Source: Ophiothrix spiculata | Lineage: Eukaryota; Echinodermata; Ophiuroidea; Amphilepidida; Ophiotrichidae | Length of the DNA: 28,510 nucleotides | Assembly: GCA_000969725.1 (NCBI GenBank) | Contig: JXSR01S017657.1 | Direction: 5' to 3' (one strand) | Part shown: one piece after another, positions 8,501-16,914 of the stretch | Layout: the number at the start of each line of letters is the position of its first letter | Position numbering within the stretch: position 1 is the stretch's first letter | Translations under genes and position numbers: made by a program | The notes under the pieces: model-generated | Seen by the model: only the letters and a program-made list of their open reading frames with translations | Database searches by the model: none | What the model was told of the DNA's origin: nothing

Positions 8501-11500
8501 ACTCTAGGATTTGAAAAAGTCTCATCTTTCTTGAAAATTGCCCCAAAATTACTATTTTTGATACACTTAACGATGCCACCTGATTCATGTAGTCCTCTAT
8601 AACTACCCTAGTTCACCAGTGTCTTGTCACGCTATGCCTGCAACATTGTATTTGAGTGCTCCCAAGGATTCTTATTGATTACGATAACCTACTTTACATG
8701 TAAAAATGCCAAAATCTATTTAAAAAAAAAGGGGGGGAACCTGTATTTTACGTATGTTTACGTGATTTACAGACTCTTTACGTTGCCCATGATTCGAGTT
8801 TAATCGTAAAAAAGAAATAATGCTATATTTAAACGGTATTTCTTCTATTGATATTGTAAGTATTCTGTTATAAACCGGTAAGTTGCCGAATTATTACAGA
8901 ACACCGTAACAAACTGCAAAAAAAAATGCCAAAACTAAAAAGACAGTATTTTACTGGCATCCAAAAAATATGGTATTATACTAGCGTCCCAAATGTTGTT
9001 TACTTTGCCAATTGAGAGACAGCTTTGTGGATTTTGCTACCCCTTTTAAGCTAAGAAGCACCCCCCCCCCCCTCGTAATACTTTATTACTCACCTGCAGC
9101 TGCGCACGCTGACAGACCGCAAGATTTAACACCACACGAATTTGGACATTTCGTAGCCAGTTGACAATTGTCGCCTATACCCGCACAAACTAGGAAGAAA
9201 AATGATGGTGTATAAGAAAACAAAAACATTCAAAGCATAGCGTAACCAGGGCCCAATATAATAAAACCATTCTAAGCCTAGTTTGTTTCTTACTTCGTTT
9301 CTATCGCTAGTTCATAGCTAAACCTATTTCATAAAACCATTCTTAGCTTAGCAAGGTTCCTAGTTGCTTGCTAAAATTAGAATAGTTCTTGGGTGTTTCT
9401 AAATCTTTAGAATCATTCCAAGTTACTTTTATCCGGACATCAAAATATATGTAAACGGATTAAATCGCCAACCTGAAATCCTTAAATCGACTAATAATAT
9501 ATAGGAAACAATAGGTACGTGTCGAATATCCAAAATATATCAAATTACGAGCATTGAACTAAGCAAATTTGGGATGTAAGTTGATAATTTAAAACAAAAA
9601 CACAATTATAAATTAAAAATAATTTACAAATAATGAGTTGTCATTTAGAGACCAAAATAACAGAAAGAATTTATTGAATGCTTTTGTTTATAAAAGAAGT
9701 GGTGTACCCTCTTTTTGACAAGCGAATGAAAACCTTTTCCACAGAGAAAATATAATCTTTATAGTCTTTGCTTTCTCTTCGTAGCTTTAATTCAAATAGT
9801 TTCCGTATCCAGCAAACATTTAAAAAGATCTTTATGCGCTATGCATATTGTGTGTGTTGTGTTTACTGATACCCAATGGTCTATAGACCTAAAAGGGGTA
9901 TGATCCTTTTCAGAACTATTCTTGTTTAAATTGATTTCTATTTAGAACTATTCTTATTTCAAGTACTTTCTTTTGTCCTTGGGAAGCAATTATGATATCA
10001 AATCCTTATTCAATCACTGTACCATTCCATCTTGCTTCTAGTAAGCAACTAGTAAGAATTGTTCATAGAATGGTTTTATGAAAAGTCCTAGTTACTTGCT
10101 AATTTAGAAAGCATAGCAGATACTTTAACCCTAGTTCTCTTGAGCTATTTTTGTAACATATTCTCCGAAGGGTTGGTGGGGGAGGGGGGTTGTTGCACCC
10201 CCCTAATATTTTGAAACGGAACCTCCTATGGACTTGATTTTGCTATTAATAGATTACATAATTATGACGTCATAACGTACTCTCGGATTGGAAAATCAGG
10301 TAACATTATTGCATCATGGCAAAAATGGCCACCAACATTAAAATTTTGCTATAAAAGTTTAAAATAGCGGATTTTCGTTGGATTTTTAGCTAATTAAGAA
10401 GAAAAATGTTGATTCTAACATGTTTTGTAAGTTTGAGTCTTATAGCATGCATATTGTTTTTCAAAATGGTGACTTTACAATTTCAGGGATTTCACCCCCC
10501 TATTCCTCAACTTTGACGGCCTACCCTTACTTCTCCTTAGGTGCTACCTCCCTAGTTTTCTCATTAAAATGACCGCAAAAGATGTAAAAGAGATTACCCA
10601 AATGACTTGGGCCGATTGCTTTTGTGTTTTTATGAATCGGGGGAAAAACCTCAGGAGGGTTACAACAACAACCTCCCTTCAGAGAATAAGGGTTAACATT
10701 TTACTTAAATTTATTCCCATGCTAAAAGAAATTGGAAGGGAATTGATTGTCTGCTCATTTCAAATTCAGCAGGATTTCTCCAAAGAAAAGGTAGTAAATA
10801 GTATTTTGTTTTATGTTCAAAATAATTTTTGGAAATGGCTTCTGCAGCAATAACAAATACATATGACTCCAAGTTATGTCATATGCATACTTCAAATTCA
10901 AAATGGCTGCCAAAATGGCCGCCAAAATAGCTGATTTTCATTAAAATTAACCAAAACAACCATTAAAGTACCTGATATCATAAATAATTAACAGGAAATA
11001 ACATTACGGGTTGCAATAAGATTATTTGTCCCTAATTATACGGTAAAATTGTTTCTAATCAAAATGGCGTCAGTTCTTAGATTCAAAATGGCCGCCAAAA
11101 TATGTTTATATGTGCAAAACTGGGTTAGAAGCAATTCAAAACAGTATCAAAAACACCAAATGTTCAGAAATATTCGATGGAAATTGGCTCTGAGGGTAAC
11201 AATAGCAGTTCAATTCTCAAATAAGGATGTAGGCATGCTTTAAATTCAATATGGAGCATGTTGTAAGATCCAAAATAGCCGACCGCCAAAATACGATTTT
11301 AATCACAAAAATGGGTGAAAGTAGCTTTTAAACAGTATCATAAACACCTCATGTTCAAAGTAACTGATGGAAAATGTCTTTTAACGTAACAATAAGAATA
11401 TGTTTTATTATTAAACATCAAATATACAAAATAATATATAGTAAATGACTTTGATGATAACAATTATAGGAGCCTTTCTTCCTATATAATGTTGTTTGCA

Positions 11501-13978
11501 TATTTAAAAATTTATGATGGAGCCTGTAATGGCCACAAAAATACAATTTTATGCAAGGAAATGGATATAAGCGACTTAGAAACATATCATATATTGGATT
11601 TGAACCGGGCTAACAACCTTATTTGGGTAGAATTTAGTACAGTTACCTGTAAAGTCATTTTCCATTGATTATGTTGAACATTTGGTGTTTTTGATATGGT
11701 TTCAAAGTCACTAACTCATTTTCATGCATAAAATTGTGTTTTTGCGGGAATTTTGAATCTCTGTACAGGTTCCATATTAAATTAGAAATATGCTAATACA
11801 CCCCTATTTGGGAAAAAATGATCTTCTTGTTACCCTCAAAACCATGTTCCATCGACTATTTTGAACATGTGGCGTTTTAAAGACCATTTAAAAGTCACCT
11901 TAACCATGTTAACCCATGTTGTGCATAAAAAGTTCTGGCGGGCATTCTGGATCTTTTAACAAGCTCCAGAGCGAAATGGAAAAATGCTAACACCCTTATT
12001 TGGGAAGAAATGCTACTATTGTTTCCCTCAAAGCCATTTACCATATAGATTTTTTTGAACATTTGGTGTTTTTGGTACCGTTTAAATGTCACTTTACACA
12101 TTTTTTGGTTCTAGATTAAATTTAATCAAGGCAACAGAAATAGTTACTTACTCGGAGTAACCGACGTTGCGAGCGAAACCATCACTCTTCAGCTGGGTTG
12201 TGATGTAGACCTTGGTAATAGCTGGAAGTGCACATCTTTACACATATTTGTGCCTAAAATTGTATTTTGGAGGCCATTTTGGATCTCAAAACAAGCTCCA
12301 TAGTGAAATTGAAACATGCCAACATCCTTATTTGAGATAAGTATTTTTGATACTGTTTTGAAGTGCCTGTTTGTCGGCTATTTTGAATCTCAGTACAGGT
12401 TCCATATTGAATTAGAAAAATGCTAACAACCTTCTTTGGGAAGAACTGATCCTATTTTTACCCTCAAAGTCATTTTCCAATGTTTATTTTAAAAATGTGG
12501 TGTTTTTAATACCGTTATACTAAACCACTTTAACACATTGTGTGCCTTAAATTGTATTTTAGTGGCCATTTTGGATCTCATAACAAGCTCTATAGTGAAA
12601 TTGAAATATGCTTACACCCTTATTCGGGAAGAAATGCTACTTCTGTTTCCCTCAAAGCCATTTTCCATTGATTATTTTGAACATTTGGTGTTTTTGATAC
12701 CGTTTACGAGCCACTTTAAACCATTTGAGTGCCTAAAATCATATTTTGGCTGTCATTTAGGATCTCAGAACAGACTCCATATTGGATTTAAAACATGATA
12801 ACACCCATATCTGAGAAGAAATGTTACTATTGTTACCCTCTACGCCATTCTCCATCAACAATTTTTAACATTTGGTGTGCTTGATACTATTTTTAAGCGC
12901 CTCTAACCTTTTTTTGCGCATATAAACATATTTTGGCGGCCATTTTGAATCTCAGAACAGGCGCCATTTTGATTTTGATACAAGCGTACAATACAAATAA
13001 GGAGTAAATGATCTTCTTGTAACCTTTAATGTTATTTCCTGTTGATTATTTATGATGTCAGGCACTTTAAAGGTTGTTATGGTCGCGTTTTATGAAAATC
13101 AGTTATTTTGGCGGCCATTTTGGCAGCCATTTTGAATTTCAAATATGCTTATGACATAATTTGGAATCACATGTATTTGTTATAGCTCCAGAAGCCATTT
13201 TCCAATAATAATTTTAAACATAAATGTGTTTTACAAGATAGTATTAAGCCATTATATTGAAAATGTAGTATTTTGGTGGGAAATTTGGCAGCCATTTTGG
13301 ATTTATGCTAATTAGCCTACTTCCCGGTGTCGGATTTTGTCAGATTTTGGTGATAAAGTTCATAGGGATCATACAAACAAGTTAAAACAATAAAATCTTC
13401 TGTTGCAATGTGTTCCAGGTTCATCATAAGTTTATTGGACTAATAGATAGAAGGAAGTTGACGAGGTGTAGCAAATCGTGAGGAATGCACGATTTCTGTT
13501 TTATTATCATTAAGAACCAAAAAGTTACTTGACATCCAGTCTTTGATTTCTTTGATGCAGTTTTTAATTTTCTCAATGACATTTGTTTGAGTGGCGATAT
13601 TGAGACTGATGTAGAGTTGTGAATCATCAGCATATTTCATACAGGAGAGTCCATGCTTGGTTACAATGCTCTCATGGGGAGTTGTGTACAAGATAAACAA
13701 GGTATACTTGGTGATTAATATTAAAAGTATGTATAATAATGGTTATTAAAATAAAAATAATAAATATTAACCAGAATGTCGAGCAATTTTGCAGACCGAG
13801 ATGCTGAAAACATTAATACAATGGCTTTTTGAGTGAAACGAAAATCACCCCAAGAAAGAGTATATTTTTAGAGGTTAATTTATATCTAGTTAATACGTGC
13901 TGCTTTACCTGATTCTGCATTCGCGGCGAGTACCACGACCAAGGCAAATAAGGCTAGAAATGTCGTTGAAGTGTTCAT
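5538..13978 (-). CDS. Secreted two-module ShK-type cysteine-rich protein (spliced gene model)
   Basis: This is my spliced model: coding exons 13978-13909, 9189-9094, 6857-6747 and, tentatively, 5560-5538. The first three are joined by consensus GT-AG introns, all in phase 1, and the frame stays open throughout, which is unlikely by chance. The product would be about 99 residues. Residues 1-22 or so form a signal peptide (hydrophobic core of Leu, Val, Ala and Phe, then ANA as a signal-peptidase site). A first module has cysteines near 25, 32, 38, 42, 47 and 52, and a second has cysteines near 58, 65, 75, 84, 88 and 91. The second module ends in the CxxxCGxC pattern typical of the ShKT family. 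Such proteins are secreted and disulfide-bonded. They include potassium-channel-binding peptides, but also domains of proteases, lectins and immune or mucus proteins, so no activity can be assigned. The introns are large and full of transposons. The last exon is the weakest part. Confidence 0.7.
5858..6110. repeat. tRNA-related SINE remnant
   Basis: At about 6019-6048 the plus strand reads GAAGCGAGAGGTCCCGGGTT then CGAATCCAGG, a T arm with Pol III B box (GGTTCGAATCC). It closely resembles the 3' half of the tRNA-like sequence at 1863-1935 (AAGCGAGAGGTCCGGGGTTC). The 5' half (about 5978-6018) is degraded and no cloverleaf can be completed. TTAACCCTAACGACAC near 5858 and AGTGTTAGGGTTAC near 6096 are roughly inverse and may bound an element. 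It lies inside the last intron of the model, or just downstream of the gene's last sure exon. Confidence 0.45.
6747..6857 (-). CDS. ShK-type gene, exon 4: canonical ShKT module
   Basis: The acceptor (TTATTTTTTTCCAG) and donor (GTGAGC) are good. The exon is 111 nt, phase 1 to phase 1. The six cysteines are spaced C-x6-C-x9-C-x8-C-x3-C-x2-C and the module ends KSCGLCG, the ShKT family signature. An adjacent Lys-Tyr follows the third cysteine. A Lys-Tyr pair is the channel-binding dyad in some sea anemone ShK peptides, but its position here differs, so channel blocking should not be assumed. Retention of the following intron would stop translation three codons later. The overlapping plus-strand ORFs at 6678-6941 are antisense shadows. 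Confidence 0.85.
7044..7251. mobile_element. Small MITE, 208 bp, CATTATTGGTGGCG termini
   Basis: CATTATTGGTGGCG at 7044-7057 is perfectly inverted at 7238-7251. The interior is AT-rich and non-coding. Fourteen perfect terminal bases over a 208-bp span fit a MITE, but no second copy is present here to confirm the family. It is intronic to the ShK-type gene. Confidence 0.5.
7366..7375. promoter_or_regulatory. Palindromic E-box GTCACGTGAC
   Basis: The ten-base perfect palindrome GTCACGTGAC matches the preferred site of USF and MiT/TFE-type bHLH-zip factors. It lies between exons 3 and 4 of the ShK-type gene. One occurrence in 28 kb is not proof of function. Confidence 0.25.
7483..7504. repeat. 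Perfect 22-bp palindrome
   Basis: TGGGGTTCACG is immediately followed by its exact reverse complement CGTGAACCCCA with no spacer, in otherwise AT-rich DNA. It could be the core of a small palindromic element or a dimeric factor site. It is not a bacterial terminator, despite the T run that follows, because the context is eukaryotic. Confidence 0.6.
7505..9090. other. Intronic sequence, no exon seen
   Basis: A GC-richer patch at about 7550-7700 holds a 77-codon minus-strand ORF with no recognisable domain and the palindrome ATCGTATACGAT near 7648. The rest is AT-rich with homopolymers, including a 12-C run near 9061-9072 just next to exon 3. ORFs at 8047-8451 overlap on both strands and look like chance. 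Confidence 0.45.
9094..9189 (-). CDS. ShK-type gene, exon 3: first six-cysteine module
   Basis: The acceptor TTTTTCTTCCTAG is excellent and the donor GTGAGT is a full consensus. The exon is 96 nt, enters and leaves in phase 1, and encodes 32 residues with six cysteines spaced C-x6-C-x5-C-x3-C-x4-C-x4-C. The start (CAGIGDNC) parallels the start of the next exon (CEDIGKNC), which suggests that the two modules are duplicates. The second half lacks the usual CxxxCGxC ending and is several residues shorter than a normal ShKT domain, so the fold may be altered. It ends in an alanine-rich linker. Confidence 0.8.
9249..10100. mobile_element. GGGCCC-ended inverted-repeat element, degraded
   Basis: The left end reads GGGCCCAATATAATAAAACC then ATTCTAAGCCTAG. 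A second version of the same words (TTTCATAAAACCATTCTTAG) follows at about 9328-9347. Near the right end, 10062-10105 holds the inverse (CATAGAATGGTTTTATGAAA then AGTCCTAGTTACTTGCTAA). The GGGCCC terminus is missing on the right, so the element is truncated or rearranged. The terminal style is shared with the elements at 15287 and 19614. Confidence 0.55.
10125..10556. mobile_element. CCCTAG-ended element, copy related to 19759-20474
   Basis: The left end TTAACCCTAGTTCTCTTGAG matches TTAACCCTAGTTATACGGAG at 19759. Both interiors carry a G-run followed by GTTGCA and C-rich words, a TGACGTCA octamer (about 10265 here, 20077 there), and near the right end a C-run block containing AACTTTGACGG (here) or AACTTTAAACGG (there). 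The right terminus CTACCTCCCTAG is only approximate. The copy is old and non-coding. Confidence 0.5.
10569..10800. other. Intronic sequence with a chance ORF
   Basis: A 94-codon plus-strand ORF (10569-10853) has no recognisable domain. Its end runs into the fold-back array, and a plus-strand coding gene here is not supported. Confidence 0.35.
10800..13260. repeat. Fold-back array of about 190-bp units with GGCGGCCATTTTGG cores
   Basis: The left part (about 10800-11560) carries unit cores as CAAAATGGCCGCCAAAATA at about 10901, 11087, 11272 and 11520. The right part (about 11650-13300) carries them inverted (TTTTGGCGGCCATTTTGGAT and variants) at about 11750, 11940, 12263, 12370, 12560, 12750, 12937, 13110 and 13280. 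Spacing is mostly 178-190 bp. Other conserved words per unit are CCCTCAAAGCCATTTTCCAT, TGATTATTTTGAACATTTGG and TGTTTTTGATACCGTTT. The outer ends also pair (10815-10990 with 13030-13225). The whole is a large palindromic satellite-like block of nine or more right-arm units and four left-arm units. All ORFs in it are artefacts. Confidence 0.8.
12105..12235 (-). mobile_element. Foreign insert in the array, possible retroelement 3' fragment
   Basis: One 190-bp unit is interrupted by about 130 bases that do not match the array and are GC-richer. On the minus strand they contain an open frame reading TTQLKSDGFARNVGYSE followed by TAA and an AT-rich tail. This looks like the last codons and 3' end of an element's ORF, but I cannot name the family. 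It may equally be a captured exon. Confidence 0.3.
13420..13715 (-). pseudogene. Truncated LINE reverse transcriptase (CR1/L2/Jockey-like)
   Basis: The minus-strand frame from about 13700 to 13440 contains the RT catalytic motif YADDSQLYISL. It is preceded by an LYTTP-type stretch and KHGLS, and followed about 40 residues later by DWMSSNFLVLNDNKTEIV, the typical spacing of RT domains 5 to 6 in CR1/L2-like LINEs. Only about 85 of roughly 900 ORF2 residues remain. Both ends are truncated and the downstream thumb and 3' end are missing. It is an inactive fossil inside intron 2 of the ShK-type gene, in the same orientation as that gene. Confidence 0.85.
13716..13908. other. Intron next to the signal-peptide exon
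   Basis: AT-rich, with no further exon visible. Confidence 0.4.
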
Positions 13979-13994
13979 CTTGATTCGACAAAAT
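13909..13994 (-). CDS. ShK-type gene, exon 2: start codon and signal peptide
   Basis: A 3' splice site (TAAATAAATTTCAG) precedes 13994. Sixteen 5'UTR bases follow and the ATG is at 13978-13976. It encodes 23 full codons: a short polar start (MNTST), a hydrophobic core of alternating Leu, Phe, Val and Ala, and ANAES, where cleavage after ANA fits the small-x-small rule. The exon ends at 13909 before the donor GTAAAG, leaving one base (phase 1). Codon usage is GC-richer than the flanks. It is too short to appear as a long ORF and was found by reading the minus strand. Confidence 0.8.
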
Positions 13995-13999
13995 CTGAA

Positions 14000-14690
14000 A
14001 TTTATTTAATCATAAATTATAAAGAGAATAAGATTATGGAATACCGTATTGAACTTGTTTAAACTATATAGGTTACAGTGAATCATTATAGTTTAAAGGT
14101 AGTTTTAAGAAGATACAGGGTGTCCCTAGAAAAACATTACAATCTTTGCGTTTGATTTTCTGATGTTTAATGGACAGTTGTAGAGTTTATAAACATTGCA
14201 TTTCATAATGCTTGAATTGAACTTTAAGATAATGTTATCTAGAACAACCATTTGGATGTAAACTTTTCTGGTCCAATTTCACAATTCCTCTTGAATGAAG
14301 TTCTATGAGAAACGTAATAGATCTGCTCAATTAACTGTAACAAATTTTATTAATCTATAATGTGCATGCTAACTTTTATCTATACTGAAAAATGTACAAA
14401 TTTGACTTAAAAATGTAGCAAAAAAATGTAAACAATATCCAAAATATCCGCGGATTACAAAAGCTATTTTAAATAGCTTTAATACAAAACAATATAATAA
14501 AGTGTATTTAGAATGATTGTCGGCGCCAAAGTTGTTACATTCATGAATGTGTTACACGCGATCGTAATATTTAAATACGTTTGAGTAAGCAAATAGAGAT
14601 ATGAAACAAACTTTGACAAACTATCAACAAAGTCCTTGGTAGAATTAAAAAGCAAAATCTTTCCAATTAGTTGAAAAATCATTTAAGAGA
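14000..14690. other. Intronic AT-rich sequence
   Basis: ACAGGGTGTCCCTAGAAAAA at about 14116-14135 resembles the terminal word of common animal transposons, but no partner end was found. The 67-codon minus-strand ORF at 14479-14682 has no recognisable features. Confidence 0.35.
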
Positions 14691-15062
14691 AACGATTACC
14701 GATTCAAAGACAATTGTCAATTATTTGTTTGTAAATATTGGCCTACAGTTTGCTTCAAAAATCAGCAATAATGGAATCAAGTTTTATGACTTCTTGAAGG
14801 ATCCAATAAATAGTTGCATGTTTATGAAACCCATTGTAGAAAACTAAGATTCAATTAATGTTAAAAGTATTAACACATTCAATCAAAATAAAAGTGCTGG
14901 CATGATGATATTGGAAGCTTAATAGTTAAATAGGTAACCGATAAATTTGCCACACCTCTGACCAATTGATTTATTGAATCAATCTCAGCAGGAATAGTTT
15001 CCGAAGATCTGAAAGTTGCTACAGTGATACCTATTTACGAAGAGAATGATGTTCAAGAATTA
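14690..15062 (+). pseudogene. Decayed LINE reverse transcriptase N-terminal part
   Basis: Read across at least one frameshift and several stops, the plus strand gives LFVNIGLQFASKI, then a YDFLKDPINSCMF-type stretch, then NQNKSAG. In another frame it gives ATPLTN, SISAGIVSEDLKVATVIPIY. These are the ordered landmarks of the segment before and within RT domains 0-2a of CR1/L2/Jockey-like LINEs. The copy is old. It stops near 15062, where an ATTAACCCTATACGGGG word begins, possibly the end of a CCCTAG-type element. It is opposite in orientation to the RT fragment at 13.4-13.7 kb and covers a different part of the protein. Confidence 0.7.
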
Positions 15063-15286
15063 TTAACCCTATACGGGGAAATAATAAGAATTGCATTTTT
15101 TTTCCAGAATTCCAGTAATTCGGGAAAAGGTACTGTTAGGTTATAAATACATGTACAAGTACATAAAATTAGAATAAAATATTAAAAATGATAAAAATAT
15201 AGAGCAATAAATATAATACTTATAGGATATACAACTATAAATATTTTATGTAAAAAGTATTTTAATAGTGGGAAAGATATAGAACA

Positions 15287-15527
15287 GGGCCCATGTTCAT
15301 GAAACACCGCAAACTATAGTTACTGGCTTAATCTTTGTATACCTGTCAAATTTTGACAAGTACACAATAGGTACGTTGCCAACTAGAGTTTTTCATGAAT
15401 ATTGGCCCAGATGAAACACCGCTAACTCTAGTTGGCTGCTAACTCTTTGTTTACCTGTTAAATTTTGACAGGTATATAATAGGTTAGCAGCCAACTAGAG
15501 TGAGCGGTGTTTCATGAATATGTCCCC
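15287..15527. mobile_element. Tandem pair of palindromic MITE units
   Basis: Two units of about 120 bp lie head to tail (15287-15407 and 15405-15527). Each begins GGCCCA..ATGAAACACCGC and ends TTTCATGAATAT, and each is itself an inverted repeat: AACTCTAGTTGGCTGCTAAC pairs with GTTAGCAGCCAACTAGAGT in unit 2, and ACCTGT(C/T)AAATTTTGACA is conserved in both centres. Unit 2 is the better preserved. The pair sits just downstream of the candidate exon 1 of the ShK-type gene, in its first intron. Confidence 0.75.
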
Positions 15528-15550
15528 TTGACTCTAATACTTCTTCTTAC

Positions 15551-15647
15551 CTTCAGTGTAGCAAAGTAGTCAAAGTGGCAGCGGAAGTGGCAGCTTCGGT
15601 GTTTTGATCTCAAATGGCACAGACTGAAGAATCACCGCAACTATATA
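15551..15647 (-). promoter_or_regulatory. Candidate promoter and non-coding exon 1 of the ShK-type gene
   Basis: On the minus strand TATATAG begins at 15647. A TCAGTCT initiator-like sequence has its A at 15625. A sharp 5' splice site (CTGAAG|GTAAGA) lies at 15551/15550. The stretch between is GC-richer than its surroundings and would be a leader exon of roughly 60-75 nt spliced to the acceptor at 13995. The TATA-to-initiator distance (22 bases) is shorter than usual, so the true start may be a few bases further downstream. No ATG-led coding is expected in this exon. Confidence 0.45.
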
Positions 15648-15785
15648 CTGTTACCGTATGCCACCCCGTCATGCATGTGAGTAATAAAATAGCACGTTGT
15701 CAGGACATCCTATCAGCACTTGAGACCTTTGGCAATAAAATAGCACTTTACTATTTTTAAATAATTGTTTATCATATCTGAGATG

Positions 15786-15880
15786 TCTGGATATTTAGGG
15801 TATTCCAATCTACTTTATAAGCACTCATGAGTTAAGTACCGGTACATGATAATTTTCTTTGAGACCTAAGGCAATAAACA
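15786..15880. repeat. Direct repeat shared with 19448-19540
   Basis: GTCTGGATA, TTATAAGCACTCATGAGTTA, AGTACCGGTACATGATAATT and TTCTTTGAGACC here match GTCTGGATAA, TTGTAAGCACTAAGCACCCA, TGTTAAGTACATGGTAATTT and TCCAAGAATCTC at 19448-19530 in the same order and orientation. It is a diverged dispersed repeat of unknown type. Upstream, GCAATAAAATAGCAC recurs at about 15691 and 15732. Confidence 0.5.
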
Positions 15881-16031
15881 TAGGGTGATTAAAGCTCTTC
15901 CAATTACAAACATCAACATTTCAGTAAACCCAATGGAATGCTCAACAAGGGTACTCCATTCATTTGTGTGGTAAACAGTTTGGATTTACTCTATAGACCT
16001 ATGGAGCAAAACCCCATTTTAGGGGTAAAAC

Positions 16032-16914
16032 TGCAACGAGAAATTATTTTAATGTGTCCTGTCTATTTAGGTTCTCTGGATCATAGGTAACAACACTAGG
16101 GTGGACACAAAATCAGTCACCTGCACGGGACCCTGCAGGAGGGGGTAAAATTCATTACAGGGGGCAAGCTTCAAAATTGGTCAAATTTTGTTTTAAACCA
16201 TACTAACATGTTCCCTCATCATAAGGAAGCAGAAAAAGTATACTTTGACCCATATCTGATGAAGAGTTTTTGAGATATAACTGAAAGCATGAAATGTGAT
16301 TACAGGTGTCACATGTTGGGCCTATGGGAGTCAAACATTTTAAAAGTGTCGGATTTTGGTCAAAACTGTCTCAAATTGTTCGTCTTGCAAAACTGTCTAC
16401 ATAAAGTAATATTTTCCAACGATTTCGATCAATCGTTTCTATGGTATCAAGAAAGAAACGTTATTTCCAATTGGTGCATATGCATAAAATAACAAAAACA
16501 TTATAGCGACCTGTAACCATAGCAACGGTTGATCGTAGACGTTGGAAAATATTACTTTATGTAGACAGTTTGAGACCATTCTGAATAAAATCGAACACTT
16601 TTAAAAAAATTTAAATTTTTTGATCCATCTCTTGACCCTTGATTTGACCTTTCATGTTTTCGGATATAACTCTTGAAGCACTCATCGGAGATGGGTCAAA
16701 GTATACATTTTCTGGTTCGTTATGATAAAAGGAACATGTTAGAATGGTTTTGAACAAGATTTGACCAATTTTCAAAGTTGCCCCCTGTAATGACTTTTAC
16801 CCCCCTCCTGTATGGTTCCGTGCAACAGAATAATTTTGTGTCCACCCTAGCGATGTTACCTATGGTCCATAGCACCCATCTAGATAGGACACATAAAAAT
16901 AATTTCTCGTTGCA
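16032..16914. mobile_element. Long inverted-repeat (fold-back) element, 883 bp
   Basis: The left arm (16032-16448) begins TGCAACGAGAAATTATTTTA. The right arm (16513-16914) ends with its inverse, AAAATAATTTCTCGTTGCA. Matching blocks along the arms include CATAGGTAACA/TGTTACCTATG-type words, AGGGTGGACACAAAAT/ATTTTGTGTCCACCCT, AATTGGTCAAATTTTG/CAAGATTTGACCAATT and CTACATAAAGTAATATTTTC/GAAAATATTACTTTATGTAG. The loop is about 64 bp. Arms of about 400 bp with no coding core indicate a fold-back or long-TIR MITE. ORFs at 16289-16492 and 16778-16993 are artefacts. Confidence 0.85.

Noticed and set aside
10569..10853. 94-codon plus-strand ORF
   Set aside because: It has no domain and runs into the fold-back array, with no start or splice support.
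12538..12798. 86-codon ORF in the array
   Set aside because: It spans two copies of the 190-bp repeat unit and is not preserved between units.
10800..13260. CRISPR-like regular spacing of repeats
   Set aside because: The units are about 190 bp, diverged, and in two orientations; the context is eukaryotic and there are no short identical repeats with unique spacers.
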